Below are positions 12,588 through 22,900 of a stretch of DNA of 64,000 bases, in pieces. Origin of the DNA: Olsenella intestinalis (GTDB lineage Bacteria; Actinomycetota; Coriobacteriia; Coriobacteriales; Atopobiaceae); assembly GCF_023276655.1 (NCBI RefSeq), contig NZ_JALGRK010000002.1, positions 124,001 through 188,000 of the forward strand, in the 5' to 3' direction. The notes under the pieces were generated by a model that was given only the letters and a program-made list of their open reading frames with translations, was not told the DNA's origin and ran no database searches. The position numbers were made by a program, and so were the translations under genes. Positions within the stretch are counted from its first letter, which is position 1. The number at the start of each line of letters is the position of its first letter.

Positions 12588-13907
12588 TTGAACATCACCG
12601 TCACTGCCGAGAGGCCCGAGAACGACAAGGTCGTCGCAACCATCACCGTCCCCGCCGCCGAGGTCGACAAGGCCATCGCGAGCACCTACAAGGACGTCGC
12701 CCGCAAGTACAACTTCCAGGGATTCCGCAAGGGCAAGGCCCCGCGTCCCGTCATCGACGGCATCGTGGGCCGCGACGCCATCCTCGCGCAGGCCACCGAG
12801 GACGTCATCAACGACGCCCAGCCCGCCATGTTCGAGGAGCTCGACATCGTTCCCGTCGACCGTCCCGACTACGGCGAGGAGGCCGTCACCGTCGTCGAGC
12901 ACGAGGACCTCGTGCTGACCGCGACCGTCACCGTGCCGCCCACCTGCGAGCTCGACTCCTTCGACGCCCCCGCGATCAACATGCCGCCCGAGGCTGCCAC
13001 CGAGGCCGAGATCGACCAGCAGCTCGAGCAGCTCCTGAGCTACCACGTCACCTTCGAGGACGAGACCGAGGACCGCGCCGTCGTCGAGGGCGACGTCGTC
13101 GTGCTCGACGTCGAGAACAAGGAGGGCGTGCCCGAGCTCGAGGGCACCGACCGCCAGTTCGGCCTCAAGAACGCCTACCTGCCCACCGAGTTCGTCGAGG
13201 GCATCGTCGGCATGAGCAAGGGCGACTCCAAGGAGATCTCCTGGAGCAAGACCCACGGCGACCACGAGCACAACTACGCCGTCGCCGTGACCCTCAAGGG
13301 CATCAAGAAGTCCGTCACCCCCGAGCTCGACGACGAGTTCGCCAAGAAGTCCTTCGGCTTCGACACCGTCCAGGAGCTCCGCGACGCCGTCAAGGAGGAG
13401 ATCGAGAACGACAAGAAGACGAGCCTCCCGAACCTCAAGGAGGATCGCGTCGTCGAGGAGGCCGGCAAGCGCCTCGTGCTCGACGAGGTCCCCGAGGCCT
13501 ACCAGAACCAGGTCTTCTCTGAGCTCGCCAACGAGTTCCTCGGCCAGCTCGGCCGCCAGGGCATGAACCTCGACATGTACCTCGCCGCCCGCCAGATCAA
13601 GAGCGAGGACTTCCTGAACGACCTCCGCGAGCAGGCCACCGAGCGCGCCCGCCAGTCGCTCGCCCTCGACGCCATCGCCCGCAAGATGGGCTTCGACGCG
13701 ACCGAGGACGACGTGAAGGCCGAGTTCGAGCGTGCCGGCGTCGAGGACGTCGAGAAGAGCATCGCCGAGTTCACCGAGAGCGGCCAGATGCCCGCCGTTC
13801 GCGAGTCCATCCGTCGCACCAAGGCGGTCAAGTGGCTCGTCGAGAACGCCACGGTCACCGAGGTTGACGAGATCGCCGAGGCCCGTTCGAAGGCTGACGC
13901 GGAGTAG
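12588..13907 (+). CDS. tig: Trigger factor (ribosome-bound chaperone and prolyl isomerase)
   Basis: This 439-residue protein binds the ribosome exit tunnel and shields nascent chains. The ribosome-binding signature GFRKGKAPR begins at residue 45. A FKBP-type prolyl isomerase domain follows (about 155-245, with GDVVVLDVEN and VEGIVGMSKGD), then the helical chaperone arms. The length is typical (430-450). The start is TTG at 12588, preceded by CTGGAGGAACG; the nearby ATG at 12566 is in another frame. tig lies ahead of clpP and clpX, an order common in bacteria, but a strong terminator separates it from clpP. Confidence 0.96.
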   Translation: MNITVTAERPENDKVVATITVPAAEVDKAIASTYKDVARKYNFQGFRKGKAPRPVIDGIVGRDAILAQATEDVINDAQPAMFEELDIVPVDRPDYGEEAVTVVEHEDLVLTATVTVPPTCELDSFDAPAINMPPEAATEAEIDQQLEQLLSYHVTFEDETEDRAVVEGDVVVLDVENKEGVPELEGTDRQFGLKNAYLPTEFVEGIVGMSKGDSKEISWSKTHGDHEHNYAVAVTLKGIKKSVTPELDDEFAKKSFGFDTVQELRDAVKEEIENDKKTSLPNLKEDRVVEEAGKRLVLDEVPEAYQNQVFSELANEFLGQLGRQGMNLDMYLAARQIKSEDFLNDLREQATERARQSLALDAIARKMGFDATEDDVKAEFERAGVEDVEKSIAEFTESGQMPAVRESIRRTKAVKWLVENATVTEVDEIAEARSKADAE

Positions 13908-13930
13908 CGCTCGAATCCAAGGGACTACGA

Positions 13931-13971
13931 TGTGCGCTCCGGGGGTACAGTTTCCTGGAGCGCACATTTTT
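13931..13971 (+). terminator. Terminator between tig and clpP
   Basis: Ten-base perfect arms TGTGCGCTCC (13931-13940) and GGAGCGCACA (13957-13966) are followed by TTTTT. It ends 18 bp before clpP, so it may also act as an attenuator for clpPX. Confidence 0.85.
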
Positions 13972-13989
13972 CATCAATAGGAGGCACGC

Positions 13990-14604
13990 ATGCACAACCC
14001 TCAGAACATCCCCCTGGTCCCGTACGTCGTCGAGCAGACCCCGCGCGGCGAGCGCAGCTATGACATCTACTCGAGGCTCCTCAACGACCGCATCGTCTTC
14101 ATCGGCGAGGAGATCACCCGCGACTCGGCCAACCTCGTCATCGCCCAGCTCCTCCACCTCGAGAGCCAGGATCCCGACAAGGACATCTCCCTCTACATCG
14201 ACTCGCCCGGCGGCGAGGTCTATGCGGGTCTCGGCATCCTCGACACGATGAACTTCATCAAGCCCGACATCTCCACCATCTGCGTCGGCATGGCCGCGTC
14301 GATGGCGTCGGTCCTTCTCGCCGCGGGCACCCCCGGCAAGAGGCTCGCGCTTCCCAACTCCATGGTGATGATCCACCAGCCGAGTTCGGGCGCCCAGGGC
14401 CAGCAGACCGACATCCAGATCGTCGCCGACGAGACCAAGTACATCCGCGAGCACCTCAACGAGCTGCTCGCCCAGTACACGGGCCAGTCCGTCGAGAAGA
14501 TCAACGAGGACACCGAGCGCGACAACTACCTGCGTGCGAAGGAGGCCCTCGAGTACGGCCTCGTCGACAAGGTGATCGCCTCGCGCACCGAGCAGGTCGA
14601 CTAG
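13990..14604 (+). CDS. clpP: ClpP protease subunit
   Basis: The 204-residue serine peptidase forms the proteolytic barrel used by ClpX and other Clp ATPases. The catalytic serine is S104 in GMAASMAS and the histidine H129 in MVMIHQP. The aspartate lies in TERDNY near 178. The oligomerisation segment YIDSPGG and the handle region [14 protein letters not shown] are intact. The ATG follows TAGGAGGCACGC. clpX begins 22 bp downstream, so the two are likely co-transcribed. Only one clpP copy is seen here; some actinobacteria have two. Confidence 0.97.
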   Translation: MHNPQNIPLVPYVVEQTPRGERSYDIYSRLLNDRIVFIGEEITRDSANLVIAQLLHLESQDPDKDISLYIDSPGGEVYAGLGILDTMNFIKPDISTICVGMAASMASVLLAAGTPGKRLALPNSMVMIHQPSSGAQGQQTDIQIVADETKYIREHLNELLAQYTGQSVEKINEDTERDNYLRAKEALEYGLVDKVIASRTEQVD

Positions 14605-14626
14605 CAGCATCCCTAGGAGAAGCCCA

Positions 14627-15913
14627 ATGCAACAGAACGACAACAACACGCCCGAGATGCGCTGCTCCTTCTGCGGCAAGTCCCGCGACCAGGTTCGCAA
14701 GCTCATCCAGGGGCCTGGCGGGGTCTTCATCTGCGACGAGTGCGTGGGGGAGTGCTCCCACATCATCTCCGACGACGACGTCGAGTTCGAGGACGACGCG
14801 CCCTCCTCGGCGAGCCCCATCGAGAACCTCCCGACGCCGCACGAGATCTACGACGAGCTGTCCCAGTACGTCATGGGGCAGGAGGCCGCCAAGCGCGCGA
14901 TGAGCGTTGCTGTCTACAACCACTACCGCCGCATCATGCAGGGCGACGAGGGCGTCAACGCCGAGGGCGAGGAGGTCGAGCTCGCCAAGAGCAACATCCT
15001 GCTGCTCGGCCCCACCGGCACCGGCAAGACGCTGCTCGCCCAGACGCTCGCGCGCTTCCTCGAGGTGCCGTTCGCCATCGCCGACGCCACGACGCTGACC
15101 GAGGCCGGCTACGTGGGCGAGGACGTCGAGAACATCCTGCTCAAGCTCATCACGGCCGCCGACGGCGACGTGGAGCGTGCGCAGGTCGGCATCGTCTACA
15201 TCGATGAGATCGACAAGATCGCCCGCAAGGCCGAGAACCTCTCGATCACCCGCGACGTCTCCGGCGAGGGCGTCCAGCAGTCGCTGCTCAAGATCCTCGA
15301 GGGCACCGACGCCAGCGTCCCGCCCCAGGGCGGCCGCAAGCACCCGCAGCAGGAGCTCATCCACATCAACACGGACAACATCCTGTTCATCTGTGGCGGC
15401 GCCTTCGTCGGTCTCGACAAGATCGTGGCCGACCGCATCGGCAAGAAGGGCATCGGCTTCAACGCCGAGCTCAACCGCAAGGTCGAGGAGGACACCGACG
15501 AGCTCATGGCCCAGGTCATGCCCCAGGACCTGCACAAGTTCGGCATGATTCCCGAGTTCATCGGCCGCATCCCGGTCATCACCTCCACGCGCGAGCTGAC
15601 CGAGGACGACCTCGTCGAGATCCTCACGAAGCCGAAGAACGCCATCGTCAAGCAGTACCGCCGCATGTTCGAGATCGAGGGCGTCGAGCTCGAGTTCACC
15701 GAGGAGGGCCTGCGCGAGATCGCCCGTCAGGCCATCAGCCGCAACACCGGCGCCCGCGGCCTGCGAGCCATCTGCGAGTCCACGCTCGAGGAGACGATGT
15801 TCGACCTCCCGAGCGACCTCGACATCACGAAGGTCACCGTCACGCCCGAGAGCGTCGGCGGCACCGCCTCCCCGGAGGTCGTCCGCCACAACCAGGGCAA
15901 GAAGCGCGCGTAG
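14627..15913 (+). CDS. clpX: ClpX ATPase, substrate unfolding subunit of ClpXP
   Basis: The 428-residue AAA+ unfoldase feeds tagged proteins to ClpP. The N-terminal zinc finger has C13, C16, C36 and C39. Walker A is GPTGTGKT (128-135) and Walker B is VYIDEID (190-196). The pore loop contains GYVGED. The ClpP-docking loop is KKGIGFN, and the sensor region is EFIGRIPVI. All expected elements are present and the length is normal. A GGAGAAG site precedes the ATG. Confidence 0.97.
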   Translation: MQQNDNNTPEMRCSFCGKSRDQVRKLIQGPGGVFICDECVGECSHIISDDDVEFEDDAPSSASPIENLPTPHEIYDELSQYVMGQEAAKRAMSVAVYNHYRRIMQGDEGVNAEGEEVELAKSNILLLGPTGTGKTLLAQTLARFLEVPFAIADATTLTEAGYVGEDVENILLKLITAADGDVERAQVGIVYIDEIDKIARKAENLSITRDVSGEGVQQSLLKILEGTDASVPPQGGRKHPQQELIHINTDNILFICGGAFVGLDKIVADRIGKKGIGFNAELNRKVEEDTDELMAQVMPQDLHKFGMIPEFIGRIPVITSTRELTEDDLVEILTKPKNAIVKQYRRMFEIEGVELEFTEEGLREIARQAISRNTGARGLRAICESTLEETMFDLPSDLDITKVTVTPESVGGTASPEVVRHNQGKKRA

Positions 15914-15936
15914 TGGCAACGGATCGCATCTAGCTT

Positions 15937-15974
15937 GAGACGAGGGGTCGGACGATGTTCCGGCCCCTCGTCTC
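15937..15974 (+). terminator. Hairpin after clpX
   Basis: Arms GAGACGAGGGGTCGG (15937-15951) and CCGGCCCCTCGTCTC (15960-15974) pair almost perfectly. The T run is absent. The remaining 15975-16111 holds no recognised feature apart from one copy of the 10-mer GCTCTTCTCG at 16018. Confidence 0.6.
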
Positions 15975-16111
15975 GCTTGGGCCGCGTCCGCCGAAGAATG
16001 CGGCGGCCATGGGGCGCGCTCTTCTCGACCGCGCTCGTGTCCCGTGGCGCGGGAGGGGTGCCTGCGCTACGCTTGTCGCATCGATTGGGCGAGCGTCTGG
16101 AGGTGGGCTGC

Positions 16112-16690
16112 ATGGAGGGTCCTGAGGTCGCGTCGGCGACCGAGCGTTGCCGCGCCTGGTGCGCGGGTGACGTCGAGCTCGTGGACTATCACGACCACGA
16201 GTGGTGCAAGCCCAGCCATGACGAGCGGTTCCAGTTCGAGATGCTCTGCCTCGAGGGCGCGAGCGTCGGCCTCTCGTGGCGCTGCGTCCTGCACAAGCGT
16301 GAGGCGTATCGCGAGGCGTTTCACGACTTCGACGTCGACGCGTGCGCCGCGATGGGCGACGATGAGCTCGAGGCCCTGATGGGGAATGTCGGCATCATCC
16401 GAAACCGGGCGAAGGTCTTCGGCGTGCGGCGCAACGCCCGCGTCGTCCAGGAGATCAGGCGCGAGTTCGGGAGCCTCGACGCCTACCTCTGGGACTTCGT
16501 GGACGGCATGCCGGTCGACGGGCGCTGGAGCTCGCCGGAGCAGATGCCCACGCAGTCCGACGTCTCGCGCGCCCTCAGCTCTGACCTGCGCAGGCGTGGT
16601 ATGTCGTTCGTCGGTCCCGTCATCACCTACTCGTTTTTGCAGTCCATTGGCATGGTGAACGACCATCTGGTGGGATGCTCCTTCAGGTAG
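16112..16690 (+). CDS. tag: DNA-3-methyladenine glycosylase I
   Basis: The 192-residue base-excision repair enzyme removes 3-methyladenine from alkylated DNA. The structural zinc ligands match E. coli Tag: C13 (ERCRAW), H27 (DYHDHEW), and H185 and C189 (NDHLVGC). The E48 region CLEGASVGLSW matches the base-binding pocket, and the helical core GIIRNRAKV is present. The ATG at 16112 follows TGGAGGTGGG; the frame is open to 15935 but the extension overlaps the clpX terminator and resembles no Tag protein. The gene is monocistronic. Confidence 0.95.
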   Translation: MEGPEVASATERCRAWCAGDVELVDYHDHEWCKPSHDERFQFEMLCLEGASVGLSWRCVLHKREAYREAFHDFDVDACAAMGDDELEALMGNVGIIRNRAKVFGVRRNARVVQEIRREFGSLDAYLWDFVDGMPVDGRWSSPEQMPTQSDVSRALSSDLRRRGMSFVGPVITYSFLQSIGMVNDHLVGCSFR

Positions 16691-16711
16691 CCCCGGCGTT
16701 TCCCGCGTTTC

Positions 16712-16736
16712 GGCTCTCGGTCTTTCGAGAAGAGCC
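16712..16736 (+). terminator. Weak hairpin after tag
   Basis: GGCTCT (16712-16717) and AGAGCC (16731-16736) pair, with no T tract. Nothing else is recognised in 16737-16836. Confidence 0.3.
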
Positions 16737-16836
16737 CCTCGACCTCCCGTCACCCGTTCGCAACTACGCCGTTTGCCACTGTTGAGCTGCCGTTTCTCGT
16801 CTCGGGGGCGCAGGCTGGCGTTTGGGCGCTGGTGCC

Positions 16837-16902
16837 TGTGCGAACATAAAAATACGAATGTCTCTATCTCGTCGACCATTTGTCGCCCCGGAGGTGGTCA
16901 AC
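16837..16902 (+). promoter_or_regulatory. Upstream element and ribosome site of surface protein A
   Basis: TGTGCGAAC starts exactly 66 bp before the GTG start, as it does upstream of gene B. CTGTGC at 16836 could be a -35. A -10 is unclear. The ribosome site and start context, GGAGGTGGTCAACGTG, is nearly the same as that of gene B and fixes the start codon. Confidence 0.45.
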
Positions 16903-19900
16903 GTGCTGTTTTCCGGTTCGAAAAGGCGCCACGCTGGTTTTCCTGCCTCGCGCAGGCTGCTTGCGTCCCTGCTTGCGGCCACGCTGGTCATGCAGGGCGT
17001 GCCCGTTCGCACAATGGCGTCCTCCGACGTGTCGGCCGAAGGGGATGCTGTCCAGGCCATGGCTCCCGAGGCTGTCGCGAGCGATGGTGGGGCCGGCTCT
17101 CCGGCTGACGTCGGCGGCGATTCTGCTGCAACTGCCAAGCCTTCCGACTCCGCTTCGCCGGTCGCGTCCTCGGATGGCATGGGTGACATTTCTCCGGACG
17201 GAGTCGACCCCTCAATGCCGGTGGGCGACGACTCCTCCTCTCAGGACGTTGTCCCGTCGACTCTCGGCGACACGTCCGAAGACTCTGACGCGTCGACACC
17301 CGTCTGGTCTGCGTTGTCAGTCCTCTCGGTGACCGACCTTTGCGTGACGGTCGAGGCCCGTGCGGGGGAGGGCGCGTTCCCGCCCGGAACGGTCGCGGTC
17401 GTGCGTGACATTCCTCGCGCCTCGGTTGCCGACGAGGTCGCGTCGGTCGTCGAGGGCGATCTGGTCGACATCCGCGCCGTCGACATCTCCTTCGTCTGCG
17501 GGGGCCGCGAGGTCGAGCCCGCAGACGGCCGCCAGGTCGAGGTCTCCGTGCGCCCGTCGCTTCCCGTCGCCGGCTCCGCCTTCTCCGTCGTGCACCTTCC
17601 CGACGCGGGCGAGCCCGAGGTCGTCCCCGCGGCAGCCGACGCCCGCGGAGCCCGCTTCAGCGCGGACTCCTTCTCCGTCTACGCGATCGTCGGCAGCACC
17701 GACCCCAACACCTACGACCGCGTCCGCCTGACCTTCAGGAACGGCGGCATCGTCGCCCGCCAGATCGTGCGCGAGGGTGACGTGATCGACTTCCCGGTCC
17801 CCGCCGCAAAGCGCTCGGGCGAGCTCATCTACGACTGGCTGGCCGGCCCCGAGCCCGGCCGCGTCGACCTCGAGGACACCTATCCCGGCGCGCTCTCCGC
17901 CTCAGACATCGAGGCGCTCAAGGCGCTCGGCGCGAAGTCCACCGCCGGCGACGAGCAGGACCTCTGGGACGTCGAGGTCAACGCCTCCTGGTCGCGCGGA
18001 CGGCGCGTCACCTTCTTCGAGTACCCCTACGGCACCGCGGGCAACGTGTCCTGCGACTCCATCGCCGCGGCCGAGACCGCAGAGCCCGGCGTGTACTCGG
18101 CAACCTTCTCCGACGTCAACTACATCAAGCGCGACGAGGACGCCAAGCTCTACGGCTGGCTCCGCTTCGACGCCGAGGGCCACGAGACCGGCAGGTACTC
18201 GACCTCCGACACGATCACCCTCACCGATGACGTCTCCCTCTACCCCGACGTCCGCTCCGGCGTGTGGGTCCGCCTCTCGACCGGCGACGACGCGACGCCC
18301 TGCGACAACGTCTTCGCCCCGGCGGGGGAGGGCGGCGCGAAGACCCTCTCCTTCGCCGACCTGCCCGCGCCCGGCTCCGAGGCCGCGCCCACCCGCAGGG
18401 GCTACGCCTTCGCCGGCTGGTACACCGACCCCTCGTGCGCCGACGACACGCGGGTCACCGCCGACTACACGTTCGCCGAGAACAGCAAGACCCTCTACGC
18501 CAAGTGGGTCCCCGGCGACACGACCTTCTCGGTCGTGGTGTGGGTGGAGGACGGCTCCGGCGGCCCGCAGCACCTCGACGCCGACCAGTCCGACCTCTCC
18601 AAGTACACGGCCTACGGCAGCTGGGAGTTCTCGGGCACGACGGGCCAGTCCGCCACGGTCGCGCCGGCGGACGGGAACCAGTACGCGATCAAGGTCCTCG
18701 CGGGCGACGACGCGGTGGGTGGCCCCATCGAGCCCATCGAGGCCTCCGACCCCACGCATCACCGCTACTACATTCGCGCCAACCAGCCCGAGACCTCTGC
18801 CACGCTGGCCGCGGACGGCTCGACGACGCTCAACGTCTACTTCAACCGCTGGTGGTGGAGGTGCCAGTACAATAGCTCGACTGGGAGAACGAGATTCCTT
18901 GAGGTTCCGATCAAGTGGGGCCAGGACTACGTGAAGACACTCAAGGACAACAATCTTGTCAACTTCCCATTTCCGTGGAACCTCTATGACTTCCGTTTGA
19001 ACAGCGGACGGTATGCAGCCAACCATGGTGGGGGTGGTCTTCTCAAGTACAAGGAGTACCCGTACGTGGGCGATCAGAGGCCACTGGGAGACGTTGCGTA
19101 TTATCGCGGCAGTGAATCAAGTGGCTACTCGGAGGACACTACCAACTTATACGAGGTCTATCGCGAGGTGAAGTTCGGTGAGACACCGACCCATTACACT
19201 ACGCTGCAGGACGGCACGCGTGTACCGCTCATTTATGAGAAGGATCGCGACCTAGGCTGTGAAAACGTCGAGCTGCCGTTCGACGCCTACGAGGGTCTTC
19301 ATGTCTTCAAGTACGAGTCCAGCGCATCGACCCATGGTGCAAATAGGATCGTTTGGATTTCGGATGACGACACCGGCTCAGCCCGTCAATACACGTCGTG
19401 GCATACCCGTGGTGACGGGACCATGGGCTGGACCATCTCCGAGTACAACAAGCTCAAGTCCTACACCATAGGCTTCCACAACCTCGGAAGCGGCGAGTGG
19501 TCCACCGTCGACGACTCGACCCAGAAGTTCGGCTGGCCGGTCCTCGCCTCCGCGCCCGACTTCTCCGCCGCCACCAGGACGGGCGACTACGGCGAGACGC
19601 TCACGTTCCTCGGCTGGTTCCGCGGCCAGGCCGACGCCGAGGACGCCGAGGCCCACCTCGACAGGAGGTACACCGACGCCGACATGATGCCCTCCCACAA
19701 CCTGAGCCTCTACGCGGGCTGGAAGCGCCCGCAGTTCAGGTGCACCTTCGTGGCGGGCGAGGGCGCCACGCCGGTCGCGCCCGTCGAGGGGCTCCACGCG
19801 GGCGACCACGTGGCCGCGCCCGCGACGTCGCGCGAGAACAGCATCCTCCAGGGCTGGTACCAGGACGAGGCCATGACCGTCCCCTGGGACTTCACCTCGA

Positions 19901-22900
19901 ACCGCGTGACCAACTCCGACGTCACGCTCTACGCCAAGTGGGTCCCCTCCGACCCCGTGACGCTCCGCTACCACAGGGCCGACGGCACCCACATCGAGGG
20001 TCTCGACGAGCAGCTCTACTCCGGCGCCAACGTCCTGCTCGCGACCGCGGAGGACGCGGGCGTGCTCGGGGAGGAGGGGAGCGAGTTCCTGGGCTGGTCG
20101 ACCGTGCGGGACGACTCCTCCCACCTCGTCCCGAGCGCCTACGTGGTGGACGCCGACACCGACCTCTACGCGGTCTCGCAGGACGTGCCGCTGCCCGGGG
20201 GACCCACCGTCCGCCTCATGTCTAACTACCCCGCGAAGTCCGACAGGGCCGGCTCCGACGTCACCCTCTTCGAGGTCCCCACCACCATCGTCAACGACCA
20301 GGTGGGCGTCACCGCCGACCACGTGCCCTCCTCGGCCCAGGTCCCCGCGGCGAGCGGCGTGACCTACGCCTTCGGCGGGTGGAACACCGCGGCGGATGCG
20401 AGCGGCACCACCTACCGCGCCGGCGACTACATGGGCGTCGCCGGCGACACCGACCTCTTCGCGGTCTGGCTCGAACAGTACCCGGAGGACGGCCTCGACC
20501 ACCTGGCCTACGTGAAGAACGCGGGTGCGGACGACGACAAGGTCTCGGGCGGGACCGACTTCACGCCGGGGGAGACGTACTCGAACGTGACCGTCGCCGC
20601 CGGGTTCGACCGCGTCGGCTACGAGTTCGTCGGCTGGAACACCAAGGCCGACGGGACGGGCGCGCCCTACGCCCCCGGCGCGGCCTACCGGCTCACGCCG
20701 GAGGACGACGCGCTCTACGCGCAGTGGCGGATCAAGAGCTTCGACGTCACCTACTCCTACGAGGGCGACGTCCCGCCCGAGCCGCCGGCGCTCCCCGCGG
20801 CCAGGAGCGTGACCTACGGCGAGGGCGTGGCCGTCGAGTCGGCCCCGAGCCAGACGGGCTACACCTTCTCCGGCTGGAGGACCTCCGACGCCGACGTCGC
20901 CGGCGGCCTCTTCGCCATGCCGGGCAACCCCGTCAGCTTCGTGGGCACCTGGACCATCAACACCCACGAGGTCACCTACGCCTACGAGGGCGACGTTCCC
21001 TTTGATGCCCCTGCGGTACCTGCGGCCTCGACGCATGCGTTCGCAACGAACGTCGACATCGCAAGCGCGCCGACGCTTGCCGGCTACGACTTCAGCGGCT
21101 GGCGCCGCGGCGCGGTCGGAGCGATCAGCTTCTCGATGCCAGACGAGGACGTGCGCATCACGGGCTCCTGGACCCCCAAGCGCTATTCGATAACGTTTGA
21201 CTCCATGGGAGGGTCTTCGGTCGAGCCCATCGAGCGCGCGTACCGCTCATCCGTGACCGCGCCTGCCGCGCCCACGCGACGGGGCTACGACTTCGCCGGA
21301 TGGTTCGACCCCGACGGGCATGAGTTCAGCTTCCCGACCACCATGCCCCTCGGCGGTGCACACCTCTCGGCGCGCTGGACGCCCAGAAGCGACACGCCCT
21401 ACGTCGTGTCCTACTTCTATCAGGCGGATGGCACCTACTCGGTTCCCGAGTTCATCGAATCCCGCGAGGGCACAACCGACTCGAGCGTGAGCATCACCGA
21501 CGACGACAAGGTGTCGTTCTATGCGGGATACGCGCTGGATGCGTCTCGATCTGACGACTGGTCCGGCACCGTCTCCGCCGACGGCACGCTGAACCTTTCG
21601 GTCTACTTCAAGCAGCAGCTCACTGTCTCTTTCACGCCTGGGCTTCATGGCACGTTTGAGACGCAGACGACGGAGGGCCTTGATTGGGGCGCAAACACGC
21701 CCGCGCCGCCCGCCTCGCCCTCGTCTGACGACCCCGGCTATAGCTTCGTCGGCTGGAGGAGCTCGAACGACGGAAGGACCTATCCGACCGAGTCCCTTCC
21801 GGCCACCGTCTCCGGCAACGTGACCTACGAGGCGATGTGGTCGCCAAACGACTACACCCTCGAGTACCTCTTCGCCGGCGACGTCCCCGCCGGGGCCATG
21901 GTGCCCGACTCCGAGGTCGTCACCTACGGGACGGAGGCCACGGTCGCCTCGCTTCCAGCCGACATCGACGGCTATACCTTCCTCGGCTGGACCATCGCGG
22001 GCGCGCCCGTGGAGGCGGACTCGACCTTCCGCATGCCCAGCGAGGCCGTAGCCATCATCGGCACCTGGTCGATCAACTCCTACACCATCACGTTTGACTC
22101 AAACGGCGGCAGCGACGTCGATTCAATCTCCCAGAACTACGCCACGGCGATCACGCGGCCGGACAACCCCGCACGCGAGGGTCACGAGTTCGTGTGCTGG
22201 GAGGACGCCGAGACGGGCCTGCCCGCGGACGTCCCGACCAACATGCCCGCGCACGACGTCCGCCTCCGCGCGCGCTGGCGCACGCTCAGCTACCAGGTGA
22301 GCTACGCCTACGACGGCACGGCGCCCGCCACCGCGCCCGCCGCACCCGCAAGCACCCTCAAGGAGTTCGCCTCGACCGTCGCCGTCGCGAGCGCGCCGAC
22401 CGCCGCCGGCTACGACTTCGGCGGCTGGTCCACCACGGACGCGACCGTCACCGCCGGTTCCTTCACCATGCCCGCCCGCGGCGTCTCCTTCAGCGGCTCC
22501 TGGACAATCCGTCGCCACGACGTCGCCTACGCCTACGAGGGAGACGTCCCCGAGGACGCCCAGGACCTGCCCGCGCCCGCAACCTACGACTACGGCGCGC
22601 CCGTCGCGCTCGCGGCGGAGCCCGCCGCCGTCCCCGGCTATACCTTCTCCGGCTGGAGGGTCGAGGGCGATCCGGCATCCGACTTCTTGATGCCCGACGC
22701 CGACGTCAGGGTCGTGGGCACGTGGACCATCGACGACGACTCGCTCACCCTCGACCCCAACTCCACCTTCGCGACCGGCGACACGGCCGCGGTCGAGGGC
22801 AAGACCTTCTCGGGCGTCAGGGTCCCGGACACGGGATTTGCCTGGGAGCACCACGAGTTCGTCGGCTGGAACACCGAGCCCGACGGCACGGGCGACGCCT

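Noticed and set aside
16822-16902. Upstream starts for surface protein A (TTG 16822, ATG 16858)
   Set aside because: No ribosome site precedes them, and the GTG at 16903 shares its full start context with gene B.
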